Assembly (NCBI RefSeq): GCF_029784155.1
Contig: NC_073691.1
Location: 52,620,490-52,684,489, forward strand
Direction of reading: 5' to 3'
DNA length: 64,000 nucleotides
DNA from: Uranotaenia lowii
Lineage: Eukaryota; Arthropoda; Insecta; Diptera; Culicidae
Under the pieces are notes generated by a model that was given only the letters and a program-made list of their open reading frames with translations, was not told where the DNA came from and made no database searches. This document shows positions 1 through 10,800 of this stretch, piece after piece. The stretch's first letter is position 1, and each line of letters starts with the position of its first letter. Made by a program: the position numbers and the translations under genes.

Positions 1-1149
1 GAAAGATTTTAAAAGCTTACTTTGTTATGTTCTTGTGAGGAGGGCAGTCAGAGTACTCGAAAAGTCTAAAAAATCGATGAGCTGCTTATGGAATAATGCA
101 AATAAGACTTTCTATGATATAACCAGCGAAATGTTGCCAAGGCTTCAAAAAATTTTATACGTAGGTGGTAGGAAATGGAATGATCCTATACCATCGATTG
201 ATTGGGACATGAAAATATCATGCAGAGCCGGAGACAATAAGCAAAAAGTTGTGACTACTTTCCGAGATATCCTTTGGAATAAATACAAAGATCAAGCTAA
301 GTTCTACACTGATGGATCTGTGGCCAATGGTCATGTAGGAGTTGGAATATTTGGCCCTAGAATAAAAATCTCCCAGCAACTTCCCTCAATAATGTCCATA
401 TTTTCTGCCGAAGCTGTCGCACTCGAAATGGTCGCAAGAAGGGTCAATAGAAAAGCTGTATGTTTCACAGACTCTGCAAGCGTTTTAGTTGCTCTTGAGA
501 ACGGTTCATCACACCCAATCGTACAAAATATTGAATCCTTGATGAGGAAAAAAGATCTGGTTTTAGTATGGATTCCTAGCCATTGTGGCATACCAGGAAA
601 CGAAACTGCAGATAATTTGGCCGGTTTGGGTAGAACGGGTGAGATGAGTAATGTGTGTATACCAGGGCAGGACATAATTCGTTGGGTTGAAAGTTCACTG
701 AGGAAAGCCCAGCAAGAAAGTTGGAATTTGCTTACTACTAACAAACTGAGGATAGTCAAACCTGTTATAGAGCGTATAAATTATGCATTTTGTAGTCGTA
801 ATGAGCAAAGAGCTCTTACTAGAATCTTGATAGGACACTCTAGGTTGACGCATCAACATTTGATGAAAAAAGAAGATCCACCAATATGTGATACTTGTCA
901 GGTACAAATCACTATTAATCATATTTTGTTTGAATGTGAGGTTTACTCAGAGAGTAGGATAAAATATAAGATAAGCCAGGAGAATTTCATGTATGGTGAT
1001 GTGAGTAGGACAAAATTACTAATTGATTTTTTAAATGAAACCAAACTCATTGAAAAATTGTAATCATAGTGTAAAATAACAATTAGTTTTAAGAAGGGTG
1101 AAAACTTATGTTACATACCCTCGTTAAATAAATGTACAAAAAAAAAAAC
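1..1149 (+). mobile_element. 3' end of a non-LTR (LINE) retrotransposon, I/Jockey-group type
   Basis: The window opens inside an element whose coding region runs to a TAA at 1061-1063. A short 3' UTR of about 75 bp follows, with an AATAAA at about 1126 and an A-run ending near 1148, as expected for target-primed insertion. The 5' part lies outside the window, so truncation cannot be judged. The RNase H domain downstream of where the RT would be places it among RNase H-bearing non-LTR clades (I, R1, LOA, Outcast); the clade cannot be fixed without the RT. Confidence 0.8.
2..1063 (+). CDS. LINE ORF2 C-terminal part: RNase H domain plus CCHC-like motif (partial)
   Basis: The frame is open from the first bases of the window, so this is the C-terminal end of a longer polyprotein; the GTG at 35 is not a real start. 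Counting from that codon, an RNase H fold is recognisable by four acidic residues in order: D93 in YTDGS, E126 in FSAEAVAL, D146 in CFTDSAS and D193 in NETADNLA. All are present, so the domain looks intact. Near the C terminus is a Cys-x2-Cys-x7-His-x4-Cys knuckle (CDTC ... H ... C), usual in these elements. RNase H removes the RNA strand after cDNA synthesis. No stop or frameshift is seen over about 350 codons, which suggests a fairly young copy. Confidence 0.85.
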   Translation, partial: KDFKSLLCYVLVRRAVRVLEKSKKSMSCLWNNANKTFYDITSEMLPRLQKILYVGGRKWNDPIPSIDWDMKISCRAGDNKQKVVTTFRDILWNKYKDQAKFYTDGSVANGHVGVGIFGPRIKISQQLPSIMSIFSAEAVALEMVARRVNRKAVCFTDSASVLVALENGSSHPIVQNIESLMRKKDLVLVWIPSHCGIPGNETADNLAGLGRTGEMSNVCIPGQDIIRWVESSLRKAQQESWNLLTTNKLRIVKPVIERINYAFCSRNEQRALTRILIGHSRLTHQHLMKKEDPPICDTCQVQITINHILFECEVYSESRIKYKISQENFMYGDVSRTKLLIDFLNETKLIEKL

Positions 1150-1629
1150 TTCATAACTTGTCGTTTGATTTTACGAAATTCATGCGAATAAAATGCATCC
1201 CAGCGTAATTCATCGATATTTTTGGGCTTGATATATAAATTGAGAATTTCTATCGAATATGTTAAGTATGATTTTCTTTAATTTTTCCTGTTTCAGAAGA
1301 TTTATTATGAATATTGTTAGGCGAGTAACAATTGTTCAACCAGTTTGAAAATCAAATGCTTCATGTTTGAAAATTTCACCAAAAAGATATAAAAAACAAA
1401 TTCTTTACCAAAAATGGCGTCCTAGTAGGAATACGTCAAAGATTCACAGAAACACCTATAAATCTAAATAATATGTGAGAATGACAAATAAAGGTAAGTT
1501 TTTCTTTTCAAAATAAATTTTGCTTTTTATAAAACCAAACAAACTTATCACGCCCCTTTCTATGTGTTATTTTGTTCAGTCTAGCTGACAGGGCAATTCG
1601 AAACCGCAACATAAAAAAACTAAACAAAC
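1150..1629. other. Gene-free AT-rich stretch
   Basis: No coding, RNA or repeat signal recognised. It ends with TAAACAAACGAA (1621-1632), which recurs at 3894-3905 on the far side of the tRNA-like array. Confidence 0.5.
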
Positions 1630-1788
1630 GAAATCAATACTGATGTTATGAAATCGCTTGGTACATCTTTGTACCTGAAAATGATCACATTTTCATATGT
1701 GATGAAAGAAATTAGAGAAACATGAACTATCAAAGAACGAAAGAACATAAGCCGTAAATATCATGAAAATTTCGAAAAAGATACAACG

Positions 1789-1862
1789 GCTCACCGACAG
1801 GACTTGAACCTGCAATCTCCGCTTCGGTACAACGGCGCGTTAGCCAATTCCACCACGGTGAA
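1789..1862 (-). tRNA. tRNA-like gene, inverted copy (apparent anticodon ACC)
   Basis: Reverse complement of the cloverleaf described at 2216-2289, in the inverted array unit. It carries the same A-box and B-box (GGTTCAAGTCC) sequences and the same downstream T-run. Its orientation opposes the other four copies. Confidence 0.5.
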
Positions 1863-2215
1863 CGTGATGGAACCGGCGAACACGAGCAATCGAGCTCTGC
1901 CGATCAACTGCTGGACCTTCTATCGAAACACCATGTATATCCCGCATGTGATCTTTCCCTCTATTGATCTCTCTTGTTTCTCTAACCCCACCCATCGACT
2001 CGGGATTTTAGCCGAACGAGCACATGGTCGATTGCTTCGGGTTTGCCGCAACTTACGGTCAGATGAAGAAGCAATCAGTGCCGCTCAAGGTTCCGAGCAG
2101 ACAAGAGAGATCAATAGAGGGAAAGATCACATGCGGGATATACATGGTGTTTCGATAGAAGGTCCAGCAGTTGATCGGCAGAGCTCGATTGCTCGTGTTC
2201 GCCGGTTCCATCACG

Positions 2216-2289
2216 TTCACCGTGGTGGAATTGGCTAACGCGCCGTTGTACCGAAGCGGAGATTGCAGGTTCAAGTCCTGTCGGTGAGC
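2216..2289 (+). tRNA. tRNA-like gene, array copy 1 (apparent anticodon ACC, Gly)
   Basis: The 74 nt fold by eye into a cloverleaf. Acceptor TTCACCG/CGGTGAG; D loop with A14, G18G19 and A21; anticodon stem CCGTT/AGCGG with the 7-nt loop GTACCGA; T arm GCAGG/CCTGT with loop TTCAAGT. U33 is in place, giving anticodon ACC (codon GGU). A TTTTT run at 2299-2303 could stop RNA polymerase III. Oddities: a T-G first acceptor pair, a G-A mismatch in the D stem, G32, discriminator C, and an A34 glycine anticodon, which eukaryotes normally lack. It may be a tRNA-derived repeat rather than a working tRNA. Confidence 0.5.
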
Positions 2290-2716
2290 CGTTGTATCTT
2301 TTTCGAAATTTTCATGATATTTACGGCTTATGTTCTTTCGTTCTTTGATAGTTCATGTTTCTCTAATTTCTTTCATCACATATGAAAATGTGATCATTTT
2401 CAGGTACAAAGATGTACCAAGCGATTTCATAACATCAGTATTGATTTCAACAGAGCAACACCTCCCTGTGTAACTGGTCTGCTCGGAACCTTGAGCGGCA
2501 CTGATTGCTTCTTCATCTGACCGTAAGTTGCGGCAAACCCGAAGCAATCGACCATGTGCTCGTTCGGCTAAAATCCCGAGTCGATGGGTGGGGTTAGAGA
2601 AACAAGAGAGATCAATAGAGGGAAAGATCACATGCGGGATATACATGGTGTTTCGATAGAAGGTCCAGCAGTTGATCGGCAGAGCTCGATTGCTCGTGTT
2701 CGCCGGTTCCATCACG

Positions 2717-2790
2717 TTCTCCGTGGTGGAATTGGCTAACGCGCCGTTGTACCGAAGCGGAGATTGCAGGTTCAAGTCCTGTCGGTGAGC
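2717..2790 (+). tRNA. tRNA-like gene, array copy 2 (variant acceptor stem)
   Basis: Same cloverleaf as 2216-2289 but the acceptor 5' strand reads TTCTCCG. The A-to-T change removes one acceptor pair. It is the only difference I noticed among the tRNA-like copies, and may mark a decaying or non-selected copy. Confidence 0.45.
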
Positions 2791-3217
2791 CGTTGTATCT
2801 TTTTCGAAATTTTCATGATATTTACGGCTTATGTTCTTTCGTTCTTTGATAGTTCATGTTTCTCTAATTTCTTTCATCACATATGAAAATGTGATCATTT
2901 TCAGGTACAAAGATGTACCAAGCGATTTCATAACATCAGTATTGATTTCAACAGAGCAACACCTCCCTGTGTAACTGGTCTGCTCGGAACCTTGAGCGGC
3001 ACTGATTGCTTCTTCATCTGACCGTAAGTTGCGGCAAACCCGAAGCAATCGACCATGTGCTCGTTCGGCTAAAATCCCGAGTCGATGGGTGGGGTTAGAG
3101 AAACAAGAGAGATCAATAGAGGGAAAGATCACATGCGGGATATACATGGTGTTTCGATAGAAGGTCCAGCAGTTGATCGGCAGAGCTCGATTGCTCGTGT
3201 TCGCCGGTTCCATCACG

Positions 3218-3291
3218 TTCACCGTGGTGGAATTGGCTAACGCGCCGTTGTACCGAAGCGGAGATTGCAGGTTCAAGTCCTGTCGGTGAGC
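3218..3291 (+). tRNA. tRNA-like gene, array copy 3
   Basis: Identical by eye to 2216-2289, with the same internal A and B boxes and T5 run about 10 nt downstream. Confidence 0.5.
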
Positions 3292-3718
3292 CGTTGTATC
3301 TTTTTCGAAATTTTCATGATATTTACGGCTTATGTTCTTTCGTTCTTTGATAGTTCATGTTTCTCTAATTTCTTTCATCACATATGAAAATGTGATCATT
3401 TTCAGGTACAAAGATGTACCAAGCGATTTCATAACATCAGTATTGATTTCAACAGAGCAACACCTCCCTGTGTAACTGGTCTGCTCGGAACCTTGAGCGG
3501 CACTGATTGCTTCTTCATCTGACCGTAAGTTGCGGCAAACCCGAAGCAATCGACCATGTGCTCGTTCGGCTAAAATCCCGAGTCGATGGGTGGGGTTAGA
3601 GAAACAAGAGAGATCAATAGAGGGAAAGATCACATGCGGGATATACATGGTGTTTCGATAGAAGGTCCAGCAGTTGATCGGCAGAGCTCGATTGCTCGTG
3701 TTCGCCGGTTCCATCACG

Positions 3719-3792
3719 TTCACCGTGGTGGAATTGGCTAACGCGCCGTTGTACCGAAGCGGAGATTGCAGGTTCAAGTCCTGTCGGTGAGC
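3719..3792 (+). tRNA. tRNA-like gene, array copy 4
   Basis: Identical by eye to 2216-2289. It lies in the final, truncated unit, whose homology stops at 3894 about 100 bp downstream of this gene. Confidence 0.5.
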
Positions 3793-3894
3793 CGTTGTAT
3801 CTTTTTCGAAATTTTCATGATATTTACGGCTTATGTTCTTTCGTTCTTTGATAGTTCATGTTTCTCTAATTTCTTTCATCACATATGAAAATGT

Positions 3895-5726
3895 AAACAA
3901 ACGAATTTCAATCGCGAAATAGGAAACACCTTTTTTTTTAGATTTCCACTTTCTATTCTTCTGCTGCAAGGACCAAACCTTCAAAACCATTAGTCGCAAC
4001 TCCCTTGATCCAGTGCCCGAATCGTAAATCCAGAATTCAAGTCAGTTTACAGCTGCGTCACTGTCGTCCGAAACCTGACCAAAACGAGTCCTAACCGTCC
4101 AAACGTTTTAAAATATTAAAACTTAAAATTGATTGATGGAAATAACATACACGATTCTGCATAAAATGCATAAATAAAGGCGAAAGGCAGAAACTGTAGA
4201 CTTCTTAATTTGTGCAAATTTATAAACTTGTTATTGTTTTTGTCTTGTCCAGATAATAAATGCATGACTGGTGATTTTTTCATTAAAAACATTATAATAT
4301 AATAAAAGCAAATTCAATTTAAATTTTTCGGAAACAATTTCTTCGTAACAGAATAAGTTTCTGCAACGAGAATAGATTATCCCTTGGATACGCCCTTTTG
4401 AGTCTTTATGGTTGTTTAAAAGACTTGTAAGACTTCAAAACCTCTTATAGGAGGGCTTCCTTGCTCTCGTAGGTGCTATATAGATGTTTTTTATGGGGTT
4501 TAAGTATACAACTAAACGTTGTTTTATAACGAAGTTTTGAAGCGCTTTTCCAGTTTCTACTAAAACTGAAATTGTTACTTATGATTCATTTCTTTTAAGT
4601 TGTTATTTTGATATGCTCTCCTGATCGTGATGTGACTGTCTTGAGTGTTTTTCTCTTAATCTCGTGTGAATGAGCCTTAAAAAAAATCAACTTTTCTTTC
4701 TTTGAAATAAAACGCAAATGTTCAGCAAAAAAATCTCGTTTTAATGTTTTGTTATGTAACCGCAAAAAAATCCATTGGAATAATTGTATTCTTTTGTCGG
4801 ACCTTTCAACACACCAATTTAGTCAACCCCATCAAGAGAAAACAGCAAAAGTTCCCATTATCTCGATAAGAGTGCAAGCCTTTCCAGTTTCTTTCTTCGT
4901 GATTCCCAAAATAAGTTGGTTAATGTAGAGGCCTAAGTGTTCCGCTCGCATGACACTTGATGACCATGGCAGCGATATTTTCGACTCCCGGCTCCCGGTT
5001 TTTCTCATCCAGATCTCGTTCTGTGACGACGACGACGTCGGTGTGGTTCCGCAGAATCTTAATTTCAACAAACGATTCACCTTTTCACGGTTATAAGCCC
5101 AGGATAGCTGGAAAACGATAAAGTTTCCACGTGTTTCCTTGGCAGAGAGATATATTTTTAGCCTAGCAGCAGTAAACCGAAACTTAGATCCTTTTGAAGG
5201 CTAAATGATTATTTTATGTTAAACAGCAGTTGAGCAGAAGACAATTAGGGTGACTTTTTTTTTGTTTCTGGTCGGTTGCTGACTTTTGGGCCGTGAATTT
5301 TCGAATGCGACAGCTAGGCAGCGCTCTTAGAGACCCTTGTTGGATCAGATTTGTTGATTTCATTAATTTCGTTCTGTACCCAGGTGAAGAATTGGGCCAT
5401 GGTTCGCTTATCGCCCGGCGATGACAGAGTCTGCAAAAATCAAGAAACAAAAGAAGGGTAAATTAACGACGAACTACGACAACACGGTAGCATCACCCCA
5501 TAAAATCTTAATTAAGATAAACGAAGGTAGAGGACAAACTGATTTGTGTAGAGAGTTGAAAATTTTCTTAACGCTTCTCATAGTAATCAGTCTCAAAAAC
5601 AAAACGGTTTCAAAATTTTTGCGAAATTTTGTAAAATTTGGAGATTTAATAACTTCTTCAAAACGAATTCCAATGTCAAATTCACAAAGGAGTCTGAACG
5701 GATAAAAGTTAAAATTCGTTGTCCGA
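3895..5726. other. Gene-free stretch, no recognised feature
   Basis: AT-rich DNA with a small GC-richer patch at about 4960-5060 containing a GACGACGACGACG run. Open frames here (for example 5421-5705) show no recognisable domain and I do not call them genes. Confidence 0.4.
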
Positions 5727-5909
5727 CGCCATCTTGAAATCCAATATGGCGGCTTCCACTTAACATCAAAATGTTTTAAACTGCTGTGAACCGCATGAAC
5801 CCCCCACTATACGGGTATTGAGTGAAAGGGCTTCAAAAGTATATATTTTTATCTGTTTGACCAAAAATTTAAAAAATCTGAAAAAAGTACAGAAAAAAAA
5901 TTACAAAAT

Positions 5910-7488
5910 ATGACCAATGACAAAAATATAACAAAAATTTGGCTTATTACAAAAAGAAGGGTATGTCAATAGTGCATATGTAGTACATGCATTTGCACAA
6001 GCTGTATTCTTCCATATTTTCTCGTTTTACCAATTTGGAATATGATTTTTCATTTACACAATCTCTTTGCTCTCCTAGTAACTCCGTTCAATAAAATCAC
6101 TTTACAAGTGTTCAAATGTGAATCGCAAACGCATCGCATACGGTCTCATTGCTTCTGGCTATCTGTTAATATTAACCGTTTTGAAATCATAGAAGAATAT
6201 GATCTAAATTACATCAGTTATATCTGTTACGTCAAGCGCAAAATTAGTGAATTTTCCTTATAATGGACAAGTATTCAGTCCCTTCTATTTTTGGATTGGT
6301 AACAGAATTTTGTGGAGGTAAATGTCCGTTCATATAAAGATAATTAATTGTAAAAATTGCGTCATGGTTATTCAATCATTGAAGCCGTACAAATATCGTT
6401 TCCGTGGAAAAAAAATAAAAAAAAAAAATATTGTTTTTTTTTTAGGTTGCCAAAAGGCTTTAAAATTCCCTATTAAATCAAGTTTTTGATCAAAACTTGT
6501 ATCGCATGTCGACAGTCATATCTGTTTCACCTAATATATGTCACTTCTCTTGTATTGACACATGTTCCCTTAGCTTTAGAATGGTTATAGTGTTAAGAAG
6601 AGTCAAAGCTCCTTTAATATCGTACTCTGATATTTCGTATCATACGTCAATCCTGGTTCTGGAATCCACTGCTACAGCTTCGTGCAGTGTTAATATCGCT
6701 TGTTTCAAATTTGGCATCACATAAGCTCATTGTAGTCGTCTAACAAGAGTGCTAACTGGTCAGTTAAATAAAAATATATAAAATCAAGACTTTGTGTTCT
6801 GAATCTTCTGTATGGTTAAGCTATGATTCAGAGGTACTATTGTACCTATATTTATCTTCCACTTAGTGTGTACATGTCCCTCTTTTGCCCGACTTCATTT
6901 TTTAATGTATGTCAGAATTTAACAAAGGAAGTTAAAAAAAGTCCTTATTTCCAATATTATGATTGAAAAAAGCTTCATTGCTATGTGGATAGGCTAAATG
7001 CCAACTTTGTCATCATAAAATCGCTTATTTGCCCTTATTGTAGCATCCTGGCTAGAACATTTTCTGATCATTGTAAACTCAAATCTCCTGAATTTTGTAG
7101 TTGTGAATCAATAATGTATGATTCTTTTAGCTCATATATGCCTGTTTTTCGTTTGCTAGAAAGCTTTTATGTACTCTCGCCTATCCTGTTATAAGTGTAT
7201 CTAATTCTAAGAATTCAAACTCAAATAACAATCTGTCATTTTTCACCCAATGTGGTTATAAGCTTAAATGCTTCAAAATCCCTACGTGGATCAGCTTTAT
7301 GCCCTAAATATTTATTTATTTTCTAATCCTTTTATGGTTTTCAGGTTTCTCAGGTATATGATGAAATCTGTAGAAAAAAGGCTAGGCACAATTTTCCCGT
7401 TTGTTTGGATAACGTGCCGCTATCAAGCCTACTCCTTTTCTGATGACCAATGACAAAAATATAACAAAAATTTGGCTTATTACAAAAA
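5910..7488. repeat. 46-bp exact direct repeat flanking 1.5 kb
   Basis: The 46 bases at 5910-5955, starting ATGACCAATGACAAAAATAT, recur exactly at 7443-7488. The 1487 bp between (5956-7442) has a different texture from the surrounding TGACAAAAAT-like DNA. This could be an insertion with an unusually long duplication, or a segmental duplication. No terminal repeats or coding potential were recognised in the interval. Confidence 0.6.
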
Positions 7489-7844
7489 TCTGAAAGAACT
7501 ATGTCAAACTGAAATATACAAATGACAGAACATCGAATGAAACACAACAAATGTGGTAAAAAAATATGCCAAAAATATGACAAACATTACAAAATTATGA
7601 TAAAAACATATCTAAATTGACAAAAATTTCACATAAAATTTCAAAACGACGACAAATGTGATTAAAATATGACGAAATTTGGACAAATATGTCCAATTTA
7701 TAATCAAAATTTGAAAATACAATGCCGAAAACCTAACAGAACTAAAATTAGAACAAATAATTATAAAAATGACATACCTAATAATAGCAAAATAGCAAAA
7801 ACAAAATAACAAAAAACTGACAAACATATGATGAAACCGCTGAT
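7489..7844. repeat. Degenerate TGACAAAAAT-type repeat tract
   Basis: Short, irregular repeats of the kind TGACAAA...AAAATATGA fill this stretch. The same texture recurs at 5860-5955, 13540-13910, 14110-14700 (mainly in the complementary sense from about 14280) and more weakly at 40140-40330. It behaves like interior DNA of a repeat family rather than a clean microsatellite. Confidence 0.6.
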
Positions 7845-7864
7845 CACACTGACATGACACTTAG

Positions 7865-10800
7865 CTTAGCTTAGCTTAGCTTGATTGACTACTCATATCC
7901 ACCTTAAATCATTGAATTCGAAATGCCTCAAAAACAGATTTTATAAATTCTATCTAGTGATGCTTCTAGTGATTTTACATTTATTTTCAATATATACATT
8001 TCGAATTCCATAATCGCTGGCGTGGCTAAGCAGAACAAGTTCCACATCGCCAATGGTTGCTACTCCGTGATTAATCGAGGCCATCAATTTTGCACAAAGT
8101 CCAAAAAAATGACGCTTGGGATTAGCAGTCATTCTCATTGTACAAAACTGATGCTCTCCGTTTTTGAAAATGATTAATAACGGCGCCGGCCACGTCCTAG
8201 TAGTCAAAGGGGAAAAAGGATGGAATGTTAGTATGGTACTCTTTAGGTTCAACTAGCAACCTCTTGCTCCTGCATACTCCAAAAATAATTTTGAAATATT
8301 CAGAATCAGAAATAAGTTAGTATCACCGACTATGGAAACCGTCTGTACGTCTGCGAATCTATATTCAAGTATCCAAGGAGGGGGTTATGTTAGTTAGTGA
8401 AAGGTGAAGATCAGGATCCATTTTGGTAAATGGTGCGATCATGGTTTCCTACACCTCCTATGCTCCTAAACATTTCCTAAGGAAACTCCTATACTATGAG
8501 GCATTCGATAAAATTCGATAAAAATATATCGAGTAAAGTATTCACTAAAAATTATTATCATCTTCATTTCATCCTAGACAAACTATTTAGCTCCTTTTCC
8601 TAACTATTATCCCTGTTTAAACAAAGAATTTTCAAAAGGGCTCTTATTGTTTAAGATAGAAAATAACTTTAATTGAAAGTATAATTTAATAGTGCTCAGG
8701 CACAATTTTTTCAAACAGTATTTCGCGTTTATTGCCATTTTGTAAATTCTTTTATTCATTATTCTCCTTTGCCTCATACATTTTAGAAATCGTGTATTTA
8801 GAATAGTATTTACAATTTTAAATAGATGACTACAAATTCAATTTTTTTTGTTTTACTAAATCAAGTAAATATTTTTCTACCAGACTACTACTTACTATAG
8901 TACAATTACTTATAGTTTTGTTTTCATAATGCCCATACAGAAAGTCATTCAACTTACATATATGATTGTACCCTCAAATCCTTTTTAGTGCTTTTACTAA
9001 GATCTTCTTATTTATTGAAACAAAAAAAAAATATACCTATTGTGAACACGAGGTCTGAAGCAATTTTATATAAAGGGATTTAAGGGATACATGAAAAAAA
9101 TTGGAAAGGTAGATAACAAGAGTTAAGGTGGATAAAACTTTGTAAAATTTTAAATTCATTTTCTTTATGATTGCAAGCTTACCCATGAAACTTAATTCTT
9201 CTAGTACGAATGAAATTCAGCTGCTACTCACTAAACCATTATTTTGATTGATTTGAAATTCACGTACTGTTTGCCTTACTAAATGATCGATGCTTTATTA
9301 TATGAGAATAGTATAGTTCTATTATCAACTACTTTTTAACCAATTCGAATGTTTGTCACGCAATATTATTTTTCTGTAAAAGTAACATATAGGGTTAACA
9401 ATTTTGAAAATGAAAGATGGTTAAAATTTTTTGGCAAGAGTTTATTGTTCGCTTGATTCCCTGGACTTTAAAGTTCCATTATTATTGAATTTGAAAACAA
9501 TATAAAATGAGATTTTTTTTATTATTGATCAGCTAGTGACTCATATTCAAACGTGTGCAAAATTGTCTCTATCAAAAATTTTCAAGGAATAACTAAGTGA
9601 AATCTAACGTCAAAATTCTATTGAATGAACTATTTTCGATGAATTACTAAAGAATTTATAAATACGACTGACATCTAAGCTTACTTATTTTCTTAAAATG
9701 ATTCAAAAAATTCAAAAACTCTATTACTTTTCATTCATTCTAAATTAATGTTCCTATTTCATTTTTTAACTGAAACAGTACATACATATCTGTTCAAATA
9801 AGGTTTTATTACAGCAACATTTTTCCTTTGAAGTTATAATACGAAACGGTATGGTTCAATCACTCATGACTGTGTATTTACCTTTTCTTATGAGAGATGT
9901 TAAAGAGAGTGAAAATTACTTTCTATGTATTTGAAATAAATTTATAACACAAACTATAGTGTCCGTTCTTGATTTCATGGCTCTATCTAAGATGAGGCAT
10001 TTAAAACCTTTTTAAACTGTTATCTCAACAAAAACATTCATTCAATAGTCATCGTAACCTTGCCCATCTAATAACACAGACGGATGGCGTCAGGACATAT
10101 TATCTTTCATTATTACAACTAAGCAACCCTTTTTTCAGGGAATTGAACATAAGCAATCTTAGCGCTGAATCAACAAATATAAATAAAAAAATTACGATTG
10201 ACGTTGACGTCGAATATTAATGGTACAATTTTACATATTGATTTACTGCTCCTGTCCTACAGCGGTATCATCAGAATTGTATGTGTTAAATGTTTAAATT
10301 AATGTATGTTTAAAGAAAAAAGCATTTAGAACTGCAAATTTGATCAATGATTCTTATTGCAGAAGTGAGAGCTCCACCTCTGTGAAATTTTTTAAAGTTC
10401 ATTCTAGAGCTTTCCCTTTAACAGACCATGTATACAAGCTTTCTTAAAATAAATTATTAGCCATGAAATATTTCCTCGAATGAAATATTTCTTGCTACTA
10501 TGATTCCTGTCTCTAGTTCCAACGATATGCTTGAAAGGAATGAAAAATCTAATTTGCTTGTGCGTACGTGGTTGCCGTAAATTTAGTCAAACTAATATAT
10601 AAAAAATCAATAAAAAATGAAATAGAAATACAATTATCTTCTAGTGATTGTTGTTGAGGATGAATTCGTTTGTTCACAGATTCATATTAAAACCCGGGAT
10701 TTGACACGTTTATCTCGCATTCATTCAATATTGCATGCAAGTTTAGCGATAGCGATGACGCGAAAAGCTTTTCAAGTTTAACCAACATCAGCTCCATCTA

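Larger units (their letters stand above)
1630..3894. repeat. Array of 501-bp tRNA-like-bearing units, first copy inverted
   Basis: Direct copies start at 2101, 2602, 3103 and 3604 (the last one partial, to 3894), a strict 501-bp period with almost no differences. To the left, 1630-2100 is the same unit in reverse orientation lacking about 30 bp. As a result 1630-1977 and 2101-2448 form a 348-bp essentially perfect inverted repeat around a 123-bp spacer. Each unit holds one tRNA-like gene. The array is bounded by the direct repeat TAAACAAACGAA (1621-1632 and 3894-3905). Near-identity implies very recent amplification or homogenisation; an assembly artefact cannot be excluded from sequence alone. 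Confidence 0.9.

Noticed and set aside
331..759. Minus-strand open frame of 142 codons
   Set aside because: Antisense to the RNase H coding frame, with no recognisable motif.
1804..3777. Four or five open frames beginning MNLQSPLRYNGALANS
   Set aside because: They read through the antisense of the tRNA-like genes and repeat unit; repetition comes from the array, not from a protein family.
2101..3894. CRISPR-like or satellite array
   Set aside because: Unit is 501 bp with no unique spacers and is eukaryotic in context.
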